From contig JAHZGZ010000251.1 of NCBI GenBank assembly GCA_019420545.1, positions 1 through 6,464 of the forward strand: a stretch of DNA of 6,464 nucleotides, written 5' to 3'. Shown piece by piece: positions 1 to 6,464 of this stretch. A program made the position numbers and the translations under genes. A model generated the notes under the pieces. That model was given only the letters and a program-made list of their open reading frames with translations, did no database searches and had not been told where the DNA came from. Within the stretch, counting starts at the first letter, position 1. The number at the start of each line of letters is the position of its first letter. This DNA comes from Bacteroidales bacterium. GTDB taxonomy: Bacteria > Bacteroidota > Bacteroidia > Bacteroidales > Muribaculaceae.

Positions 1-1001
1 TCCCCGATGATTTCCCCTATGTATGCCGCATCGTCAGCGACATCCTCGAGAGCAACGGCTCCTCGTCGATGGCCACCGTATGTGCCGGCACACTCGCCCT
101 GCTCGACGCCGGCGTGAAGATGAAGAAGCCCGTCAGCGGTATCGCCATGGGTCTTATCACCGACTCCGACGGCTCGAAATATGCCGTGCTCTCCGATATC
201 CTCGGCGATGAGGACCACCTCGGCGACATGGACTTCAAGGTGACCGGTACCCGCGACGGTATCACCGCCACGCAGATGGATATCAAGGTCGACGGCCTCA
301 GCTACGAAGTGCTCGAAAAGGCCCTCAACCAGGCCCGTGAAGGCCGTATGCATATCCTCGACAAGATCTGCGAGGCTATCCCCGAACCCCGTGCCGACTA
401 TAAGCCCCACGTACCGCGCATCGAGACCATGCTCATACCCAAAGAGCTTATCGGCGCCGTCATCGGCCCGGGCGGAAAGGTCATCCAGGGTATTCAGGAA
501 GCTTCCGGCGCTACCGTTTCGATCGACGAGATCGACGAGGGCGGCTACATCGAGGTTGCGTCCAACGACAAGGAGTCGATGGACAAGGCTCTCGATATGA
601 TCCGTGCCATCGTGGCTCTTCCCGAAGAGGGCAAGATCTACAAAGGCAAGGTACGCTCTATCCTCGACTTCGGTGCGTTCGTAGAATTCATGCCCAACCG
701 CGACGGTCTGCTCCACATCTCCGAGATCTCTTGGGAGCGTCTGGAGAACATGGAGGCATCCGGCCTCAAGGAAGGCGACGAGGTAGAGGTGAAGCTCATC
801 GAGATCGACAAGAAGACCGGCAAGTACCGTCTGTCGATGCGTGCCCTCCAGCCCAAGCCCGAAGGCTACGTAGAGCCCCAGCGCCGCGAGCGTGGCCCGC
901 GTCGTGAGGGTGGCAACAATGACCGTCCCCGTCGCGATGGCGACCGCGGTCCGCGCCGCGACCGTGGCGACCGTCCGCGCCGTGACAACAACCACGAGTA
1001 A
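1..1001 (+). CDS. pnp: Polynucleotide phosphorylase, C-terminal part (5' end outside window)
   Basis: Phosphorolytic 3'-to-5' exoribonuclease of cytoplasmic RNA turnover, releasing nucleoside diphosphates; family members are trimers. The frame is open from base 3 and gives 332 residues before TAA at 999-1001. The family is usually about 700 residues or more, so roughly the first half is missing. Visible residues begin in the second RNase PH domain: the phosphate-binding motif ESNGSSSM is at about 16-23, and LGDEDHLGDMDFK carries Asp71, Asp77 and Lys79, matching E. coli Asp486, Asp492 and Lys494. A KH domain follows at about 143-207, with its GxxG loop as GPGG at 155-158. An S1 RNA-binding domain is at about 212-282 (GKVRSILDFGAFVEF, then GLLHISEIS). 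The last 40 residues are an Arg/Asp/Gly-rich tail with 15 arginines, probably disordered and RNA-binding (inference). All visible catalytic residues are intact. It converges on porU. Confidence 0.97.
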   Translation, partial: PDDFPYVCRIVSDILESNGSSSMATVCAGTLALLDAGVKMKKPVSGIAMGLITDSDGSKYAVLSDILGDEDHLGDMDFKVTGTRDGITATQMDIKVDGLSYEVLEKALNQAREGRMHILDKICEAIPEPRADYKPHVPRIETMLIPKELIGAVIGPGGKVIQGIQEASGATVSIDEIDEGGYIEVASNDKESMDKALDMIRAIVALPEEGKIYKGKVRSILDFGAFVEFMPNRDGLLHISEISWERLENMEASGLKEGDEVEVKLIEIDKKTGKYRLSMRALQPKPEGYVEPQRRERGPRREGGNNDRPRRDGDRGPRRDRGDRPRRDNNHE

Positions 1002-1032
1002 TCCCGATATCCCCCCACGGATTTCACCATAA

Positions 1033-1072
1033 GCAGAGGGCCGGAACGCACACGCGTCCCGGCCCTCTCTGC
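1033..1072 (+). terminator. Hairpin downstream of pnp, probable terminator
   Basis: The arm GCAGAGGGCCGG (1033-1044) pairs with CCGGCCCTCTCTGC (1059-1072), with a two-base CT bulge in the right arm. Past one A/C mismatch the stem continues as ACGC/GCGT (1046-1049 with 1054-1057), closed by an ACAC loop. It begins 31 bases after the pnp stop codon. No T-tract follows on the plus strand (ATCCTGTCG), so it is either a non-canonical terminator or a 3'-end-stabilising hairpin. Its position and strength favour a role in ending pnp transcripts. Confidence 0.65.
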
Positions 1073-1128
1073 ATCCTGTCGATTCTCCCCAATCTGCATT
1101 TTAGTGCCGCATCTTCTCTGACCGGGAG

Positions 1129-1187
1129 GGCGGCGCTTTAGCCCGCCATGTTATGCTGTGCCCCTGCCAAGCTTAGCCGTCACGGCT
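1129..1187. repeat. Two short hairpins, outer part of a palindrome cluster
   Basis: The first palindrome, 1129-1147, pairs GGCGG-(C)-GC with GC-CCGCC around a TTTA loop. The second, 1175-1187, pairs AGCCG with CGGCT around a TCA loop. They precede the twin-hairpin unit at 1193-1261 and share its style of GC-rich arms with three- or four-base loops. I infer that they belong to the same composite repeat, perhaps of the REP/MITE kind, but copy number cannot be judged from this window. Confidence 0.5.
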
Positions 1188-1192
1188 GGCTG

Positions 1193-1261
1193 TAGGAGAC
1201 GCGCTTTTCAAGCGCGTTGCTATAGCTGAGTTTTTAACGCAGTTGGAAACTGCGTCTCCTA
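1193..1261. repeat. Twin-hairpin palindromic element with outer inverted repeat
   Basis: The outer arms TAGGAG (1193-1198) and CTCCTA (1256-1261) are exact reverse complements. Inside them lie two perfect 8-bp hairpins with three-base loops: ACGCGCTT-TTC-AAGCGCGT (1199-1217) and ACGCAGTT-GGA-AACTGCGT (1237-1255). They are separated by a 19-base spacer (1218-1236). The outer arms plus the first four hairpin bases form a 10-base inverted repeat, TAGGAGACGC/GCGTCTCCTA. This nested layout resembles REP/BIME-like or miniature mobile elements; that identity is inference. The structure is directly visible. The right end coincides with the T-tract of the porU terminator. Confidence 0.75.
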
Positions 1262-1320
1262 AAAAGCTGCCGCGTTGCATCCGTAAGGCCGGTGTGGCTA
1301 TCGTGATGCAACGCGGCAGC
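1261..1320 (-). terminator. Intrinsic terminator of porU
   Basis: GCTGCCGCGTTGCATC (1266-1281) and GATGCAACGCGGCAGC (1305-1320) form a perfect 16-bp stem around a 23-base loop. Read on the minus strand, the stem is followed at once by TTTTT (1265-1261), the classic layout of a Rho-independent terminator. It starts 24 bases after the porU stop codon. The loop is longer than usual and contains a small internal GCC/GGC pairing (1288-1290 with 1296-1298). Confidence 0.88.
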
Positions 1321-1344
1321 GCTGTATGTCTTGGGGAGGAGGTG

Positions 1345-4300
1345 TCAGGGGGCGGTGACGGCGAGCTTGCGGGAGGCGGAGACGTACTGTTCGTTGTCGG
1401 TGGTGACTGTGGCGCGGTAGAGATAGATACCACGGCTTACGCGGCGCCCTACGGGATCGGTGAGATCCCAGGTGAGGGGTTCGGAGAGGCCCATGTCGGA
1501 GCGGGCGTTCTGCTCGCCGGTCCATACGGGGCGTCCCATGAGGTCGAATACCTCGACCTTGACGTTCATCGCGACATCGGGACGGTTGTGCGATACGATG
1601 AAGCTCGTGTGGTCGCGCGCAGGGTTGCAGTCGGCATACAGGTCGAAGATTTCAGGTGCCTGCTTGGGGTCGACGGTGAATTCGATCTGCGACTCGGCCA
1701 TATTGTTGGAGGTGTCCCATACACGCAGACGGAGGGTGTGTGCTCCGGCGGTCAGCTCGGGCATAAGGAAATTGAGATTGCCAGATACGGCGCCGTCGGC
1801 CCCCGGGGTATAGTAGTGGACGGCTTCGGGATATGTGACGCTGCCGTCGAGCTGAAGGCTTATCTGGTGGCCGATGCCTGCGGCGGAGATATTGATGCCC
1901 ACATCATCGCGTACACGCGCTATTACCATGGGTGTGGCGTTGACGGCCTGACCCGAGCGGAATCCCTCGGTATTAAGCCCGAAGTATTCGATTACCGGGG
2001 CCTGTGTGTCTGGCTCGACGTCGGATGCGTATCCATAGACATAGAATCCGCGGTTTACTCCGTAGGCGTCGCGTGTGGCATCATCGCTTACGGCATACAT
2101 GTTAAGCGTGGCGGGACGGTAGTTGCCCGAGATTTCCATGGGCATGGCTACATTCACACTGAACTCACCGTTGGTGACATCACCACGCCCTACAAACAGA
2201 CGTTCGCCCATCTCTTCGAATACCTGTTCAACGCCTTCAATCACCTTATTGTCTTTTATCTCGTCGTGTCCCTGCGACGTGGTGCTGTATTCGGCATCGT
2301 AGATAGTAGGCATGATGTAGCCGTTGAACGAAGTATCGGTGTTGCCCTTGTTGTCGAGCACGCGTCCCGAGATGGTGAGGCGCTGCTGAGCCATGATCGA
2401 CGGCGGATTCTCGGGATCGACGGGTGTGCCGTCGATGGCCTCGAATACGGCGCGTCCCTGCGGCACAGCGAGCGGTAGGGCCGGATCACCCATCAGCACG
2501 TAGCGCAGTTTGTTGGTGTCGTTGCTGAGACTGGTGTTCTTCGCGCGCCGGAATATTTCGCCGATAGGCAGTGAGTTGCCTTCGGCATCGCGCAGGTTGG
2601 CCGTCATGGCCAGTCCGTAGGCCATTGTCTCGTTGTTGGATATGTACACCGGGCGCGTGGCGGCAATGGCTCCGATGATTCCGTTGGGGTTGAAGTAGAG
2701 CATTTCTGCGCCGGAGAGCTGGAGCCGATCCCAGCGGAGGAAGTTGCAAGTGGCCGCGAAAAGCATTGGAGCGTGGGGGTAGCTGGCGACGTTGATGTCG
2801 GATAGCTCAAGAAGCCCCTCGCCGGTCCATGAGGTGGCGGAAGCATGGCCTATAAACCACCACCATACCACGCCTTGGTCGAGATAGCGGTGCATGCGCT
2901 CGTGGGCTTCGGATGCCTTGCCGTTGATGATGCTGAATGCGTCGACATATACTTTGTGGTAGATATTGTCGTTTCCTCGGCCATATTTCGTGAGAAGCGT
3001 GTCGGCATGATCCATTTGCGATAGGAATATTCCTTTATCGCCGTCGTCAGCACAGAGGAGATAACGGTTTTTCCAGTCGCTCTTGCGCTTGTCGCTCACG
3101 TATTTTTTTATTTTTTCAACTGCCACCTTGGCCTCGTTGGCGCTGTTGAGTGGAATACGGCCTACGCCGATGCAGTGGTAGTCGTTGCCGGGTGCCGCGC
3201 CGGAACCGTCGCGGAGAAACGCAAGGTAGTCTTCGGTAGTGAACGACACATTGTCGGTCTCGCCGTCGACCGACTGCCACTGAGGGAGTATCGAGCCGTT
3301 GTAGCTCTTGCCCTCGGGTGTTATGCTGCGGTGGTCGTGGAATGCACGTCCGAACATGAGGGCATAGCGCAGTTTGCTGTCGGAGCCGTTGGCAGAGCCT
3401 GCTGTGCCGGTGCCTCCGCCGCGATCCCACATCATCTTGAGCATGCGGCGGAACGCGCCGATGTCGGGTGTCCCCGATGAGAACTCATTGTATACCTGCT
3501 CGGCGTTGACCACAAGTACATTGAAATTCTGAGGCGCCGCACGATGTACAGCGGCCAGCTCCTCGGCGCGGGCTTGCCATTGGGGTAGGGTGAAGATCAC
3601 CATGTCGGGAGTCTCTGCTCCGTGAAGATTCTGGTTGGCTACTGTGGCGACATATGTCGGTGCGGGAAATGTACCGTCGGGATTCCATGCCACATACTCC
3701 TTCATGCCGGAGGCGGATGGTGTGGCGCACGCCTTACTGCCGTCGACGGTGAAGTCGACACGTGTTACTGCCGCAGGTGATGTGACGTCCCATATTCGGG
3801 TGTTTTCAGTCGCTCCGGCGAGAGCGAATCCGCGGTTGACACGGAACGCCAGCTGCGGGCCGTCAAGCGACAACGCGCGCGTATAGTTGACGATGATGTT
3901 GTCGAGACGTGCGAGTCTCACCGTTCCTGCGGTGGCCGAGAACGTTATTCCGAGATCGAGCTTGTCGGCCATCGTGCCGAGACTGGGGGTGGAGTTCATG
4001 TTGACAAGCTTGAAATGCCGGGCCTCCTCGTTTTCTGACGCATCGATGGAATTTGGCGATGGTGTCACGGAGTTGCCGTTGACCTTCAGCTCGATACGGC
4101 CTTTGCCGTCCTGCACGTTTGCGGCGAAAGCCGTGCGTATCCACAACGTTTCCGACAGATTGCCGGGGAGACTGAACGAGAATGTCTGCGAGGTGCGCGT
4201 GCGGAAGTCCTCGCCAAGAAGGATATGGCCGGTAGAGCCTGCCGAGATGATTTCGTTTTCGTGGAGAAGATGTTCGGTAAACTGCTCGATGGCGCTGGAA

Positions 4301-4779
4301 GCCAGTATGGGAGTTCCTGTAGATGGCATTTCATCGGTCAGTTCCGGAGCGTCGGAGAGAAAATAGTATGCATCGCTGGAGTAGTAGTTCTGAACCGGTG
4401 TGAAACGTCCCGACGCGTCGTAGCTCCAGCTTAGCGGCCCGTGGGCGTAAAAGAACAGACCTCGCGAGTTGTATTCACATCCTGCAAGGGGAAGGTCGTC
4501 GGTATATGTCGATGCGTTAAGTATGTTGCTCTGGATATTGCCTCCGTAGCCGTAGACACGTACGCGCTCGGGCTGCGCGAATCCCCAGCTGCGCAACTGC
4601 TCGGGACTGATGCGGTAAATGCCCGAATCGGATACCTTGATTTTTACCCAGCGGCCGGAGGCAAGCTTTGAGGTGGCCGCATAGGTGTCAGTCGGAAGTG
4701 CCGATGCCGGAACTGAGAGTGTTACGATGCATGCGACTGCGCACGCCAGGGAGATTATATCGTAGTAGAGTCGGTTCAT
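1345..4779 (-). CDS. porU: PorU-like type IX secretion system C25 (gingipain-family) protease
   Basis: PorU is the outer-membrane sortase-like cysteine protease of the type IX secretion system; it removes C-terminal sorting signals and helps attach cargo to A-LPS. I chose the ATG at 4779 (1144 residues): a signal peptide follows at once, with Arg3, a hydrophobic core and ASA cleavage near residue 27. An in-frame TTG at 4821 would add 14 residues but bury that signal. The N-terminal domain has SGRWVKIKVSDSGIYRI and VRVYGYGG. The C25 domain, about 390-775, carries FIGHAS (His645) and AATCNF (Cys678); the 33-residue spacing equals that of the gingipain dyad. IGVGRIPLNSANEA and YVLMGDPALPL are further family motifs. 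An Ig-like domain (about 925-1038) and a sorting-like C-terminal domain (NPARD 1052, FDLMGRPVW 1078, GIYLYR 1117) follow. The length is close to P. gingivalis PorU, about 1160. porV is not adjacent. A cryptic C25 protease is the alternative. Confidence 0.92.
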   Translation of the reverse strand: MNRLYYDIISLACAVACIVTLSVPASALPTDTYAATSKLASGRWVKIKVSDSGIYRISPEQLRSWGFAQPERVRVYGYGGNIQSNILNASTYTDDLPLAGCEYNSRGLFFYAHGPLSWSYDASGRFTPVQNYYSSDAYYFLSDAPELTDEMPSTGTPILASSAIEQFTEHLLHENEIISAGSTGHILLGEDFRTRTSQTFSFSLPGNLSETLWIRTAFAANVQDGKGRIELKVNGNSVTPSPNSIDASENEEARHFKLVNMNSTPSLGTMADKLDLGITFSATAGTVRLARLDNIIVNYTRALSLDGPQLAFRVNRGFALAGATENTRIWDVTSPAAVTRVDFTVDGSKACATPSASGMKEYVAWNPDGTFPAPTYVATVANQNLHGAETPDMVIFTLPQWQARAEELAAVHRAAPQNFNVLVVNAEQVYNEFSSGTPDIGAFRRMLKMMWDRGGGTGTAGSANGSDSKLRYALMFGRAFHDHRSITPEGKSYNGSILPQWQSVDGETDNVSFTTEDYLAFLRDGSGAAPGNDYHCIGVGRIPLNSANEAKVAVEKIKKYVSDKRKSDWKNRYLLCADDGDKGIFLSQMDHADTLLTKYGRGNDNIYHKVYVDAFSIINGKASEAHERMHRYLDQGVVWWWFIGHASATSWTGEGLLELSDINVASYPHAPMLFAATCNFLRWDRLQLSGAEMLYFNPNGIIGAIAATRPVYISNNETMAYGLAMTANLRDAEGNSLPIGEIFRRAKNTSLSNDTNKLRYVLMGDPALPLAVPQGRAVFEAIDGTPVDPENPPSIMAQQRLTISGRVLDNKGNTDTSFNGYIMPTIYDAEYSTTSQGHDEIKDNKVIEGVEQVFEEMGERLFVGRGDVTNGEFSVNVAMPMEISGNYRPATLNMYAVSDDATRDAYGVNRGFYVYGYASDVEPDTQAPVIEYFGLNTEGFRSGQAVNATPMVIARVRDDVGINISAAGIGHQISLQLDGSVTYPEAVHYYTPGADGAVSGNLNFLMPELTAGAHTLRLRVWDTSNNMAESQIEFTVDPKQAPEIFDLYADCNPARDHTSFIVSHNRPDVAMNVKVEVFDLMGRPVWTGEQNARSDMGLSEPLTWDLTDPVGRRVSRGIYLYRATVTTDNEQYVSASRKLAVTAP

Positions 4780-4860
4780 ATATATTCCATTGCAGATTTG
4801 CTCTAATGAATATAACGCCAAGGTATTGTGTGTTATTGTATGCCGGATGGGCGTGCTGAG

Positions 4861-4889
4861 ATTTTAACATGTACTCTTTATGTTAAAAT
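4861..4889. promoter_or_regulatory. Perfect AT-rich dyad upstream of porU, possible operator
   Basis: ATTTTAACAT (4861-4870) and ATGTTAAAAT (4880-4889) are exact 10-base inverted repeats separated by nine bases. The dyad lies 82 bases upstream of the porU ATG and 20 bases past the maeB terminator stem, in a markedly AT-richer patch than its surroundings. Its position suits binding of a dimeric regulator of porU; this is inference. It has no T-tract or GC-rich stem, so it is a poor terminator. I found no convincing Bacteroidota promoter (TTTG, then TAnnTTTG). The nearest -7 match, TACCTTGG on the minus strand (4825-4818), lacks a -33 box. Confidence 0.45.
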
Positions 4890-4900
4890 GGAAGTCCCTG

Positions 4901-4942
4901 CAAATGAAAGCCTCCGTCCCGGCGATGGTGCGGGGCGGAGGC
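4901..4942 (-). terminator. Probable maeB terminator
   Basis: GCCTCCGTCCCG (4910-4921) pairs with CGGGGCGGAGGC (4931-4942) to give a 12-bp stem with one T-G wobble and a nine-base loop. On the minus strand it starts about 40 bases past the maeB stop codon and is followed by TTTCATTTG, an imperfect but T-rich tail. It implies that porU is not simply a read-through partner of maeB. Confidence 0.72.
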
Positions 4943-4982
4943 ATGTGGTATCCGGCGCGCTGACTGCGCGGGGAATGTCTGA

Positions 4983-6464
4983 TTATTTGTCGTGGTCGTT
5001 GCCGATCTTCTCGAGGACGGCGGCGTCGATCACGGCTACTGTGGCGAGGTTGATGATATCGCGCACGGCGGCGTCGGTGCTGATGAAATGGATAGGCTTG
5101 TTCAGACCCATCTGGATCGGGCCTACTGCTTCGGCGAGACCCATCTCGAGCATCATCTTGTAGGCTGTGGACGCGGCGCTGAGGTTGGGGAATATCAGGG
5201 TGTTGACATCTTTGCCGTTGAGGCGCGAGAAGGGGTAGGCGGCGTCGCGCGCCTTCTTGTTGAGGGCATAGCTCATCTGCATCTCGCCGTCGATGGGAAG
5301 GTCGGGGTATGCTTGGTGCATGCGCTCGACAACATTGTGGACGACGCGGGGTTCCTCTTCCTGCTGCGAGCCGAAGTTGCTGTAGGACACCATGGCCATG
5401 ACGGGATCGTGGGCGAAGTATTCTACGGAGTTGCGTGCCAGGCGCGCTATGTCGAAGAGCGTGTCCTCGTCGACATAGCGGTTTACCGTGGTGTCGGCCA
5501 TGAAGAATGTACCGCGCTTGGTGTTGAGGATGTGCATGGTGGCGAAGTGGCTGTAGGTGGGGCGGATACCTACCACCTCTTCGGCTATCTTGGCTGCCTT
5601 CTTGCTGCCGGAGTATGTGCCGGAGATCATGGCGTCGGCCTGGCCGGTCTCTACCATCATCATGCCGAAGTAGTTGCGGTCGAACATGAGTTCGAGAGCT
5701 TCGGGGCGCGTCACGCCGTTGCGCTGACGCGATGCGGCGAGCTTCTCGGCAAACAGTTCTCGGCGTTCGGCCTCGCGGTCGTGGCGCAGGTTGACAATCT
5801 CGATCCCCGTGATGTCAAGCCCGAGGCGCTTTGCGCGTTTCTCGATCATCTCCTCGTTGCCGAGCAGGATGGGGATGCATACGCCGTCGTGGTAAGCGTT
5901 GACGGCGGCTGTGAGCATGTTGTCGGTGTTTGCCTCGCCGAACACCACGCGCTTGGGATTGCGCTTGGCCTCCTCGGTGACGCGGCGCATGAACTTGTTG
6001 TCGTAGCCCATGAGCTGGCGCAGCTTCTCGTTGTAGGCCTCCCAGTCGGTGATGGGACGTCGTGCCACGCCGCTCTCCATGGCGCCGCGTGCCACGGCGG
6101 GGGCAACGGCTGTGATCAGTCGGGGGTCAAGAGGCTTGGGGAGGATATAGTCGCGGCCAAACTTGAAGTTCGACATTCCATAGGCTGCGTTGACCACCGA
6201 CGGCACGGGCTGTTTGGCAAGGTCGGCGATAGCCTTTACGGCGGCGAGCTTCATGGTCTCGTTGATGGCCGAAGCGCCTGCGTCGAGAGCGCCGCGGAAT
6301 ATGTAGGGGAATCCCAGTACATTATTTATCTGGTTGGGATAGTCGGAGCGGCCGGTGGCGAAGATGAGGTCGGGGCGCGATGCCATGGCTGCCTCGTAGG
6401 AGATCTCGGGATCGGGGTTGGCGAGGGCGAAAACGATCGGCTTCTCGGCCATAGACTGCACCAT
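4983..6464 (-). CDS. maeB: NADP-type malic enzyme with phosphotransacetylase-like domain, C-terminal part
   Basis: Cytoplasmic malic enzyme: it oxidatively decarboxylates malate to pyruvate and CO2 while reducing NADP+, linking C4 acids to pyruvate and NADPH. The window holds the last 493 residues, ending in TAA; family members have about 760, so the malate-binding N-terminal part lies beyond base 6464. The Met at the window edge is internal. Visible residues 1-145 belong to the dinucleotide-binding malic domain: FALANPDPEIS near 12-22 and TGRSDYPNQINNVLGFP near 37-53. From about 160 to 480 comes the phosphotransacetylase-like domain: YSNFGS 361-366, IDGEMQ 391-396, NTLIFPNLSAAS 421-432 and GPIQMGLNKP 448-457. 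Where true Pta enzymes have a catalytic Ser-Arg, this protein reads STDAAVRDI. That agrees with a regulatory role (acetyl-CoA sensing in E. coli MaeB) rather than catalysis. Cofactor preference is inferred from the family. Confidence 0.95.
   Translation of the reverse strand: MVQSMAEKPIVFALANPDPEISYEAAMASRPDLIFATGRSDYPNQINNVLGFPYIFRGALDAGASAINETMKLAAVKAIADLAKQPVPSVVNAAYGMSNFKFGRDYILPKPLDPRLITAVAPAVARGAMESGVARRPITDWEAYNEKLRQLMGYDNKFMRRVTEEAKRNPKRVVFGEANTDNMLTAAVNAYHDGVCIPILLGNEEMIEKRAKRLGLDITGIEIVNLRHDREAERRELFAEKLAASRQRNGVTRPEALELMFDRNYFGMMMVETGQADAMISGTYSGSKKAAKIAEEVVGIRPTYSHFATMHILNTKRGTFFMADTTVNRYVDEDTLFDIARLARNSVEYFAHDPVMAMVSYSNFGSQQEEEPRVVHNVVERMHQAYPDLPIDGEMQMSYALNKKARDAAYPFSRLNGKDVNTLIFPNLSAASTAYKMMLEMGLAEAVGPIQMGLNKPIHFISTDAAVRDIINLATVAVIDAAVLEKIGNDHDK

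Larger units (their letters stand above)
1002..1344. other. Gene-free convergent intergenic region
   Basis: These 343 bases separate the 3' ends of pnp (plus) and porU (minus). I see no credible gene here. The region holds, in order, a hairpin just after pnp, about 45 unremarkable bases, a cluster of four short palindromes and a 16-bp stem terminator for porU, each listed separately. One plus-strand frame stays open through the palindromes from about 1120 to 1227 but has no convincing start or ribosome binding site. It is best read as repeat sequence that happens to lack stops. Confidence 0.8.

Noticed and set aside
866..1099. Minus-strand 77-residue Arg/Ser-rich frame opposite the pnp tail.
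   Set aside because: It is the complement of the repetitive arginine codons of pnp and runs through the pnp hairpin. No independent evidence supports a gene.
1120..1227. Short open frame running through the palindrome cluster on the plus strand.
   Set aside because: It has no clear start codon or ribosome binding site. It is better explained as repeat DNA without stops in one frame.
1121..1320. The series of palindromes as a CRISPR array.
   Set aside because: The palindromes differ in sequence and spacing. There are no identical direct repeats of 24-40 bases with regular spacers and no cas genes.
1243..2478. A 411-codon plus-strand open frame antisense to porU.
   Set aside because: It begins at a TTG inside the repeat region, has no recognisable domain and lies antisense to clearly conserved PorU domains. 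Long antisense frames are expected in GC-rich genes.
4780..4821. In-frame TTG start giving a 1158-residue PorU.
   Set aside because: The length resembles P. gingivalis PorU, but the 14 extra residues would precede a complete signal peptide that starts at the ATG at 4779. The equal length is probably coincidence.
4818..4825. TACCTTGG on the minus strand as a Bacteroidota -7 promoter box for porU.
   Set aside because: It is one mismatch from TAnnTTTG, but there is no TTTG-like -33 box at the proper distance, so the match is within chance.

Overview
The window is chromosomal DNA from a member of the Bacteroidota, most likely order Bacteroidales. The evidence is a complete gingipain-type (C25) PorU-like protease of the type IX secretion system, found only in this phylum, beside polynucleotide phosphorylase and malic-enzyme proteins of ordinary bacterial type. 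The DNA looks GC-rich and the ribosome binding sites are weak. A gut lineage such as Muribaculaceae is my best guess, but this is inference from composition and protein flavour, not a database match.

Layout: (1) 1-1001, plus strand: the 3' part of pnp, covering the end of the second RNase PH domain, the KH and S1 domains and an arginine-rich tail. (2) 1002-1344: a gene-free convergent intergenic region. It holds the probable pnp terminator, a run of short palindromes that looks like a composite repeat element, and a strong intrinsic terminator for the minus-strand gene. (3) 1345-4779, minus strand: a complete porU-like gene with signal peptide, C25 catalytic dyad, Ig-like domain and C-terminal sorting-like domain. 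(4) 4780-4982: a spacer with a perfect AT-rich dyad and the probable maeB terminator. (5) 4983-6464, minus strand: the 3' two-thirds of maeB, an NADP-type malic enzyme fused to a phosphotransacetylase-like domain.

The three genes have unrelated jobs: RNA turnover, maturation of secreted and cell-surface proteins, and central carbon metabolism. Terminators after all three suggest separate transcription units. maeB and porU point the same way but are separated by a hairpin terminator, so porU probably has its own promoter, although I could not find a convincing one. I see no new multi-gene system. The points most worth a second look are the palindrome cluster abutting the porU terminator, the dyad upstream of porU, and porU standing alone without porV.
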